A DNA stretch of 11,428 nt from Spirochaetia bacterium (GTDB lineage: Bacteria > Spirochaetota > Leptospirae > Leptospirales > Leptonemataceae): assembly GCA_016195395.1 (NCBI GenBank), contig JACPZR010000309.1:1-11428 (forward strand), written 5' to 3'. A program made the translations under genes and the position numbers. Shown here one piece after another: positions 8,011 through 11,428 of the stretch (its first letter is position 1; each line of letters begins with the position of its first letter). The notes below the pieces were generated by a model. That model made no database searches, was not told where the DNA came from, and was given only the letters and a program-made list of their open reading frames with translations.

Positions 8011-9531
8011 ATGAAACTTTACTCCCTCTCCAGAGTGGCAGTCTTTGCACTCTTGGCAATGCTCGTTATCCAACCCCGTCTTTTCGCCAAACCGGCGGAT
8101 CCAACGATGGAACAGCGGGTGAGCGATCTCGAAGCATATGTTAACAATGGCGCCCGTGGCGCGGATACGGCAGCTGATAAGGTAACGTCCAAAATCAGCG
8201 GAGCCGGTCCCGGTCACAACGGGTGGATGATGGTCGCAACGGCCCTTGTGCTGTTTATGACCTTGCCGGGCTTGGCCCTGTTCTACGGCGGTTTGGTGCG
8301 TTCAAAGAACGTGCTGTCCGTCATTGCCCAGTGCATGGGCATAGCGGGTCTGGTTACGATCTTATGGTGGGCTGTGGGATACAGTCTCGTCTTTGCAAAA
8401 GGCGGGCCTTTCCTTGGCGGCTTGGACTTTGCCTTCTTGAAGGGCGTGGATTCCAATCCCAACACCGACTATTCTTTCTGGGTATCGCATAACGTATTCT
8501 CTATGTATCAGATGATGTTTGCGATCATCACACCTGCCCTGATCATCGGCGCCATCGCAGAGCGCATGAAATTCTCGGCGATCATGATCTTCGTTACGCT
8601 GTGGATGTTCGTCGTCTATTTCCCGCTGGCACACATGGTGTGGGGCGCAACCGGTTTCATGAACGGCGTTTGGAATGAAAAAGCAACCATTAAGGCGATC
8701 GACTTTGCCGGCGGAACCGTTGTGCACATGTCATCCGGATGGTCTGCCCTGATTCTTGCCCTGATCCTTGGCAAACGCGTAGGCTTTGGAAGCCGTTCTA
8801 TGGACCCGCACAACCTCGTGTTGACGGCGATTGGAACAGGTATGCTCTGGGTAGGTTGGTACGGATTCAATGCCGGCTCTGCTGTTGCGGCGGACGGTAT
8901 TTCCTCCAACGCATTCATGACCACAACCCTTGCCACCGCTGTTGCGGGTTTTGTATGGGCCCTGCTTGAATGGATCACAAAAGGCAAACCGACTATCCTG
9001 GGCTTCTGCTCCGGATTTGTGGCCGGCCTCGTGGTCATCACACCGGCCTGCGGTTTTGTAACGTCCAACGGCGCCATGATCATCGGCCTTGCAGCTGGAG
9101 CGATTCCGTTCCTTGCAGTGACCAAACTCAAAGGCCTCTTGGGCTACGATGACGCACTCGACACGTTCGGCGTGCACGCTGTGGGTGGAACGTTGGGCGC
9201 AATCCTGACAGGGATCCTTGCTCATCCAGCCGCTAACGCAAACCTCGGCGTCATCATCAAAGAAGACGGCAGCTTTGCTCTGGGCGACGCCGGACTGGTT
9301 TCCGTGAAGAATGGACTTGCCAAACTTGTAATGGACGGCGGTCTTTGGATGGAACAGGTCAAGGCCGTGGGCATTACGCTCGCGCTCAGCATTGTGGGAA
9401 CGGTCGTGATCGCTTACGTCATCAAATTCGCGATTGGTCTGCGCCCAACAGAAGAAGTGGAAACACTCGGCTTGGACATCAGCGAGCACGGAGAAGAGGG
9501 GTATCGTGGATATCAACTCTTTGTGGATTGA
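8011..9531 (+). CDS. amt: Ammonium transporter Amt
   Basis: Ammonium channel of the Amt/MEP/Rh family, 506 residues, expected as a trimer in the inner membrane that brings in ammonium for assimilation. The N-terminus is a signal peptide (hydrophobic residues 9-20, likely cleavage after Ala26), followed by a polar helix-like stretch of about 40 residues before the first channel helix at about 71. Conserved features include LPGLALFYGGLVRSKN (85-100), FAIITPALIIGAIAER (170-185), the substrate-site Asp231, the twin pore histidines His239 (GGTVVH) and His389 (DTFGVHAVGG), and WYGFNAGSA. The C-terminal tail GLRPTEEVETLGLDISEHGE is the cytoplasmic region that contacts PII proteins in this family. 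A strong ribosome site and a sigma-54 promoter precede it. glnK follows 29 bases downstream in the same transcript. The reading frame extends upstream to 7867, but that part is not expected to be transcribed from this promoter. Confidence 0.97.
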   Translation: MKLYSLSRVAVFALLAMLVIQPRLFAKPADPTMEQRVSDLEAYVNNGARGADTAADKVTSKISGAGPGHNGWMMVATALVLFMTLPGLALFYGGLVRSKNVLSVIAQCMGIAGLVTILWWAVGYSLVFAKGGPFLGGLDFAFLKGVDSNPNTDYSFWVSHNVFSMYQMMFAIITPALIIGAIAERMKFSAIMIFVTLWMFVVYFPLAHMVWGATGFMNGVWNEKATIKAIDFAGGTVVHMSSGWSALILALILGKRVGFGSRSMDPHNLVLTAIGTGMLWVGWYGFNAGSAVAADGISSNAFMTTTLATAVAGFVWALLEWITKGKPTILGFCSGFVAGLVVITPACGFVTSNGAMIIGLAAGAIPFLAVTKLKGLLGYDDALDTFGVHAVGGTLGAILTGILAHPAANANLGVIIKEDGSFALGDAGLVSVKNGLAKLVMDGGLWMEQVKAVGITLALSIVGTVVIAYVIKFAIGLRPTEEVETLGLDISEHGEEGYRGYQLFVD

Positions 9532-9560
9532 TTACACGGTGAAATGGAGGATATGCTAAA

Positions 9561-9902
9561 ATGAAACTGGTAACAGCTCTGATTCAACCCCACAAGCTCT
9601 ACGACGTCCAGGACAAGCTTATGAAAGCTGAAGTGGGCAAGATGACTGTCATCACAGCAATGGGATGCGGCCAGCAGAGCGGATACGACGAGACCTACCG
9701 TGGTCAAGTCCACTCCGTCAACCTGCGGCGCAAGACCATGCTCCAGATCGCAGTCAACGAAGACTTTGTGGAACCCACGATCAAAGCCATCATCGAAGGC
9801 GCCCGCACGGGCAACATCGGCGACGGTAAGATCTTCGTCACGGATCTCAAAGAAGTGATCCGCATCCGCACCGGAGAGAGAGGACGCGAAGCCATCGGCT
9901 GA
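9561..9902 (+). CDS. glnK: Nitrogen regulatory protein PII (GlnK type), lacking Tyr51
   Basis: Small trimeric PII signalling protein of 113 residues that senses ATP/ADP and 2-oxoglutarate; being next to amt it should bind and close the Amt channel when nitrogen is plentiful. Residue numbering matches E. coli GlnB without gaps through the T-loop. Gln39, Lys58, the ATP-loop motif TGNIGDGKIFV (Gly87 to Lys90) and Arg101/Arg103 in VIRIRTGE are all present. In the T-loop, Tyr46 is kept (ETYRG), but position 51, the tyrosine uridylylated by GlnD in proteobacteria, is His (QVHSVN), and position 49, a phosphorylated Ser in cyanobacteria, is Gln. The classical covalent modification is therefore unlikely, leaving ligand sensing or another residue such as Ser52. 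GGAGG at 9546-9550 precedes the ATG by ten bases. An ATG at 9553 opens a frame of only three codons before a stop and is not the start. A terminator follows. Confidence 0.96.
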   Translation: MKLVTALIQPHKLYDVQDKLMKAEVGKMTVITAMGCGQQSGYDETYRGQVHSVNLRRKTMLQIAVNEDFVEPTIKAIIEGARTGNIGDGKIFVTDLKEVIRIRTGERGREAIG

Positions 9903-9923
9903 CCGTTCACAATCTCGATTCTT

Positions 9924-9959
9924 GGAGACGGCCGGGCATCTGCTCGGCCGTCTTCTTTT
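9924..9959 (+). terminator. Intrinsic terminator of the amt-glnK operon
   Basis: Bases 9926-9934 (AGACGGCCG) pair perfectly with 9945-9953 (CGGCCGTCT) around a ten-base loop. The stem can extend by a G-U and a G-C pair to 9924/9955 and is followed by TTTT at 9956-9959. It begins 21 bases after the glnK stop and separates the operon from the converging oxidoreductase gene. Confidence 0.88.
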
Positions 9960-10050
9960 GCGCCAGCAGTTCTTTCGGCGGTCACAATCACTGAGAGTTG
10001 CGCATGCCCGTTTTCAAACGCAGGGCCTCCGGGGCCGGCCGGGCTCCTCG

Positions 10051-11428
10051 CTACGCCGTGAGAATCTGCTTCAATAGGTCACGGCTGCCGAGCACTTTGA
10101 GCGCAGCGGCAAGGCCGCCCATCATCGCTCCGGCAATCCCGGGGGATCCGCCCGCATCCGCTCCGGTCAGATACAAGCCGGGAATGGGGGTAGACACATC
10201 AAACCAAGGGGACTTGGTCTTGTCATAACGTTCCGGCACGCAGGCAAGGCCGTAGATGGCGCCGTCCGGATGCGCTGTAAAGTGTTCATTGGTAAGCGGT
10301 GTGGAGACCTCAATGAACTCAACCATATCCTTGAAGCCGGGAAACCGCCGCTCCAGTGATTCGATGACGGCCGCGGCGATCTTCTTCTTCATCTCTTCGT
10401 AGCCTTCGCCGCGCTTCTTCCAAGGCAGTTCTTTCCATTTCTCGAACACAGAATAATCGCAGAAGGCGATGATGTCCGCCGTGTGATTCTTTGCTAGAGG
10501 GTCCTTGAGGCTGGGGAACGACATATAGTAGCCGCTGACCTCGCCGAACGTCGTAAGCCATTCGTTCCGACGCGCAAAGTTTTCCTCGTGATCCGTGGAT
10601 CCAAAAATCCAATAGTTCTCTCCCTTGAAGCCCAGAGTGGCAGGACTTTTCGAAAGACCAAGGTATATGCAGAGACTCGTGGCCATCTTTTCTCTCTTGT
10701 AGAAGTCGGCCAGAGCATTCCGGAACGGAACCGGCGCGGAACTGGGGAGGAGTTTGGAATACGTGGGATAGGCGCCGGCGCCTGAAAGAATCACGGGCGC
10801 ATAGAAGGTTTGTTCCTCCATGCCGCCGCGGAGCGCCTTGGTCCGGACGCCCACTGCCTTCCCATCTTCCACGAGAATTTCCTGCACTTCCATACAGGGA
10901 AGAACCATTCCGCCGGCCGCTTCGATGATCGGCTCCACGGATTCAAAGATCTTCCCGGCGCCGCCGATCGGATAGAAGCCGCCGTTAAAATAATGAACAA
11001 CTAACGCTGCGTGCGTGGCAAACGTGCACTTGGACGGAGGCAGACCGTAATCTCCCCACTGGGAGGCGAGGATGGCTTTGAGGTCCGTGTTCTTGAAGTG
11101 GAAATCCAAATAGTCTTTGAGCGTTACAATGTTCTTGTCCACCATCTGTGCCCGGAAACTTTCAAGCGAGGGCGCGGTGGACTTGATCATCATCGATTTG
11201 CCGAAGAGGGCGGATGCCTTCCGGATGTCCTGAAAGTAACGTTCTATGGCTTCTGCCTCGGCCGGAAACTGGGACAGGAGGTCGGACTTGAAGCGGGCCT
11301 CATCCCCATACAATTCAAACGTGCGGCCCGGATAGACAAACTTCTCGAACGGCTCAGGCATTTTCTGCCAAGCCACGCCTTTCTGCGTGACCTTATCCAT
11401 GAGCAGGCGGCAGAAACCGGTGTCATGC
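10051..11428 (-). CDS. FAD-dependent oxidoreductase, CrtISO/RetSat-like (N-terminus beyond window)
   Basis: C-terminal portion, about 458 codons, of a flavoprotein in the phytoene desaturase/carotenoid isomerase/retinol saturase superfamily. The frame is still open at the right edge, where HDTGF precedes the first in-window Met (11400), so that Met is internal. The missing part should contain the N-terminal dinucleotide-binding GxGxxG. Supporting signs are PPSKCTFATHAALVVHYFNGG with YPIGGAGKIFESVEPIIEAAGG (the GG-rich active-site and FAD-domain region), VILSGAGAYPTYSKLL, TPLTNEHFTAHPDGAIYG, and the C-terminal FAD-binding signature LYLTGADAGGSPGIAGAMMGG near the end. Members oxidise, reduce or isomerise polyenes and related lipids, but the substrate cannot be inferred here and no carotenoid genes are visible alongside. 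It converges on the amt-glnK operon, with about 150 bases between the stops. No clear terminator was found on its own side. Confidence 0.88.
   Translation of the reverse strand, partial: HDTGFCRLLMDKVTQKGVAWQKMPEPFEKFVYPGRTFELYGDEARFKSDLLSQFPAEAEAIERYFQDIRKASALFGKSMMIKSTAPSLESFRAQMVDKNIVTLKDYLDFHFKNTDLKAILASQWGDYGLPPSKCTFATHAALVVHYFNGGFYPIGGAGKIFESVEPIIEAAGGMVLPCMEVQEILVEDGKAVGVRTKALRGGMEEQTFYAPVILSGAGAYPTYSKLLPSSAPVPFRNALADFYKREKMATSLCIYLGLSKSPATLGFKGENYWIFGSTDHEENFARRNEWLTTFGEVSGYYMSFPSLKDPLAKNHTADIIAFCDYSVFEKWKELPWKKRGEGYEEMKKKIAAAVIESLERRFPGFKDMVEFIEVSTPLTNEHFTAHPDGAIYGLACVPERYDKTKSPWFDVSTPIPGLYLTGADAGGSPGIAGAMMGGLAAALKVLGSRDLLKQILTA

Noticed and set aside
10018..10050. GGCC/CCGG-rich palindromic stretch after the oxidoreductase stop
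   Set aside because: Overlapping short palindromes give no single stable stem, and there is no T-run on the minus strand to support a terminator.
2892..11009. The 8-mer TAACGCTG repeated at 2892, 3435, 4038, 7107 and 11002, all on the plus strand
   Set aside because: Each copy is the reverse of a GCG TTA codon pair in leftward genes (mostly Ala-Ala-Leu), in the same codon phase every time, so it reflects protein sequence and codon pairing rather than a DNA element. Most TTA codons I found in the giant gene follow an NCG codon, a mild curiosity.

Overview
This is a moderately GC-rich bacterial chromosomal window that carries no RNA genes, insertion sequences, phage genes or CRISPR arrays. The organism cannot be named with confidence. 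A sensor kinase with seven membrane segments and a periplasmic domain (7TMR-DISM type), a CrtISO/RetSat-like oxidoreductase and a signal-peptide-bearing Amt with a PII protein fit a Gram-negative, non-proteobacterial lineage. The style of the kinase recalls Spirochaetota of the Leptospira/Leptonema kind, but this is only a guess.

Left part (1-2852): a few codons of a leftward gene start at the left edge, followed by a possible leftward terminator. Next come a leftward sensor histidine kinase (201-2030) and a rightward NarL/LuxR-type response regulator (about 2214-2852). The two face away from each other across a roughly 180-base region that holds a TTGACA box inside a small inverted repeat. 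They are probably a two-component pair. The ATP-binding domain of the kinase appears to lack its usual DxGxG box.

Middle (2865-7760): one leftward gene encodes a 1631-residue protein made almost entirely of membrane segments, preceded by an N-terminal four-cysteine zinc ribbon and a soluble linker. I do not recognise its function. It is the least explained object in the window.

Right part (7761-11428): a 250-base divergent region carries a textbook sigma-54 (-24/-12) promoter that drives amt (ammonium channel, 8011-9531) and glnK (PII signalling protein, 9561-9902). A strong intrinsic terminator follows. The PII protein has His in place of Tyr at position 51, so the classical uridylylation site is absent although the ATP-binding residues are intact. 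A leftward, edge-truncated FAD-dependent oxidoreductase of the phytoene desaturase/carotenoid isomerase/retinol saturase superfamily converges on it.

The amt-glnK pair is a clear nitrogen-assimilation unit: sigma-54 would switch it on under nitrogen limitation, and GlnK would gate the Amt channel. The kinase/regulator pair, the giant membrane protein and the oxidoreductase have no evident functional tie to it or to each other.
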